IMG/VR virus record: IMGVR_UViG_3300042485_000063
Location: 1 to 38,296 of that record
Origin: a virus
Reading direction: 5' to 3' (one strand)
Length of the DNA: 38,296 nucleotides
Numbering within the stretch: the stretch's first letter is position 1; each line of letters begins with the position of its first letter. The notes under the pieces are model-generated. The model saw nothing but the letters and a program-made list of their open reading frames with translations, was not told the origin of the DNA and made no database searches. Positions 37,062 through 38,296 of this stretch are shown one piece after another. The translations under genes and the position numbers were made by a program.

Positions 37062-38012
37062 TTACTCTGCCAAGTCAGCAACGATTGCGTGAGCAGCTTG
37101 ATTACGCACTTCTAGTGTGTATTCTACTAAAAGTTGTGTAACATCTGCGTCACCAGATTTAGCCAATTCATTTGTTTGGAATGGGCGTAAATATGCAACT
37201 GCTGCGTACTCTGGATCAAGAACAAATGCTTGTTCACCGCTGTCACCAGAATCTGCAGTCATAAATCTGTTAGGTACAACAGATAATGTGCCGAAGTCTG
37301 ATAAGTAAATGTCTGCTGCACCAATAATGGTTGTTGGTTTGTCACCAGTAGCCATATAACGTTGAGCTGCAACACCAGTAAATGCTGATACGTTTACTTT
37401 TTGTGTTGGTGTAGTCATAAGAACTGTTGGATTACCACCATTTGTAAACGCAGATTTAACTGCTGTTTTTAACATTGTTTCTGTGAAAGCTGCGTCTGTA
37501 CCAGATACACGAGCTGTAGTGCCTAATGAACCAGCAGTACCGTTAGTGCCACCAACGTAGTTAGAATTTAACCATGTTTGTAAACCACCAAGTGTACGAG
37601 CTGTTGTAGCATTACCTGCTGATGCAACTGTGTTGCTTAAAAGTGCTTTTTCCATGTCACGTTTAATTTCAGCAGAAACTTTAGCTAATTGGTAAGCCTT
37701 TTCAGATTTACGACCAGCTTTGTTAATTGCTTCCATAGTACCAGAAATCTTAATCGTTTTAGATGAGATTTGAGTTCTGTTACCTACTCGTGTTGTTGGA
37801 CTAATTGTAATGTCAGAAGCTGTGTCACCTTCAACTACAGCGTTAGCTGCTGCTGCTGCGAGTGAATCAGTTTGCCATTCGTGATATGTTGCTGTTGCTT
37901 TTGTCTTACCAATAGAACTCATAAATGGAGTTTCTGTTGGAGAAATGTTATAAATAACATCTGACAAATCTTCTCTATTACCAATAGAGGTATAGGTTTG
38001 ATACGTTGCCAT
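37062..38012 (-). CDS. major capsid protein (SU10/DUF5309-like)
   Basis: 316 residues. 'YTSIGNREDLSDVIYNISPT' (7-26) with 'ETPFMSSIGKTKATATYHEWQTDSL' thereafter is the hallmark of SU10-type HK97-fold major capsid proteins (PF17236), split here to stay short. 'TQISSKTIKISGTMEAINKAG' near 76-96 agrees. It assembles the icosahedral shell. Ten bases after the scaffold stop; strong AAGGAAAA ribosome binding site. Confidence 0.9.
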   Translation of the reverse strand: MATYQTYTSIGNREDLSDVIYNISPTETPFMSSIGKTKATATYHEWQTDSLAAAAANAVVEGDTASDITISPTTRVGNRTQISSKTIKISGTMEAINKAGRKSEKAYQLAKVSAEIKRDMEKALLSNTVASAGNATTARTLGGLQTWLNSNYVGGTNGTAGSLGTTARVSGTDAAFTETMLKTAVKSAFTNGGNPTVLMTTPTQKVNVSAFTGVAAQRYMATGDKPTTIIGAADIYLSDFGTLSVVPNRFMTADSGDSGEQAFVLDPEYAAVAYLRPFQTNELAKSGDADVTQLLVEYTLEVRNQAAHAIVADLAE

Positions 38013-38021
38013 GATTTTTCC

Positions 38022-38296
38022 TTATTCTAAAAATTGTTCAAATAAAGCTGCGGCATCTCTTACTCTTCCAGAGTTACGCAACTGTGCTTTTTGTTTTTTA
38101 ATTGTTTCTGTGTTGTTACTACTTGTAGACGATCCAGCCTTTAGCATCTTTGGTGCTTCAGAAACTTTCTTCGTTACAGCAGGTTTTGACTTTTGAAGTT
38201 TGTCATACATCATTGCCTTGTGTAATGTAACAACGTGCCTAGAGTCATAGACATTAGATAATTCTACGTCTGTGAAACCAAGCGATTTGCCATAAT
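38022..38296 (-). CDS. scaffolding protein, C-terminal part (starts at 926)
   Basis: C-terminal 91 codons of the scaffold gene, cut by the right end of the window. The part upstream of 38092 (38022-38091) is unique and completes the frame begun at 926. The copy here has Ser-Thr-Ser-Ser where the left copy has Ser-Thr-Gly-Ser (C/T at 32/38123). The last residues 'RDAAALFEQFLE' form a helix, as in capsid-binding ends of scaffolds. Confidence 0.75.
   Translation of the reverse strand, partial: YGKSLGFTDVELSNVYDSRHVVTLHKAMMYDKLQKSKPAVTKKVSEAPKMLKAGSSTSSNNTETIKKQKAQLRNSGRVRDAAALFEQFLE
38092..38296. repeat. terminal overlap, right copy
   Basis: Second copy of 1-205, with the two differences given there. 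One is silent (Lys codon AAA/AAG), the other changes Gly to Ser, so the copies come from near-identical but distinct genomes or contain an assembly/sequencing error. Confidence 0.9.

Noticed and set aside
1-38296. Integrase, tRNA genes, attachment site, CRISPR array, insertion sequence, RNA polymerase gene
   Set aside because: None seen on either strand; no cloverleaf, spaced-repeat or transposase pattern was found by eye.

Overview
The window is the essentially complete genome of an AT-rich, tailed, short-tailed (podovirus-like) bacteriophage. The first 205 bases are repeated at the end (1-205 = 38092-38296, two mismatches). Joining the ends at that overlap restores one uninterrupted scaffold-protein frame of 331 codons, so the unit is a circle of about 38,091 bp, probably assembled from a metagenome or from circularly permuted DNA. 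No integrase, tRNA, rRNA, CRISPR array or insertion sequence is visible.

The host is probably a methylotrophic, PQQ-using Gram-negative bacterium; a Methylophilaceae-type freshwater or marine methylotroph is my guess. The main reason is a hidden 23-codon minus-strand gene at 15177-15248. It encodes a peptide with the layout of PqqA, the precursor of the methanol dehydrogenase cofactor pyrroloquinoline quinone, including the Glu15 and Tyr19 that become PQQ. It sits antisense to its neighbours, with its own ribosome binding site and a plausible promoter and hairpin. This is the most striking feature of the window.

Layout. (1) Late block, minus strand, running 9488 -> 1 and on through 38296 -> 18543: small terminase, small basic proteins, large terminase, P22-type portal, scaffold, SU10-like major capsid protein, head-tail adaptor, a long series of tail and fibre proteins, probable ejection proteins, exported envelope proteins, metallopeptidase, holin, lysozyme and a DEDDy exonuclease. 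(2) A plus-strand cluster, 6222-9338, of fourteen tightly packed small genes of unknown function behind a good promoter with helically phased upstream repeats. (3) A lambdoid early operon, minus strand, 13284 -> 9596: Cro-like repressor, replication initiator, helicase, NinB-like, HNH nuclease, nuclease-like, winged-helix and Q-antiterminator-like genes. (4) A divergent plus-strand operon, 13438-18554: small membrane protein, ERF annealing protein, YqaJ exonuclease, an SSB-tailed protein, a SleB-type hydrolase, glycosyltransferase, FkbM methyltransferase, a DUF3310 protein and a PD-(D/E)xK-like protein.

Regulation can be read from the DNA. Two near-consensus divergent promoters share an inverted 10-bp repeat next to cro. 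Just downstream of the Q-like gene lies a perfect TTGACA-17-TATAAT promoter with extended -10. It is followed about 40-65 nt later by an intrinsic terminator, the same arrangement as lambda Q/pR'/tR'. If it works that way, late transcription would run leftwards, antisense through the small-gene cluster and into the whole structural and lysis block.
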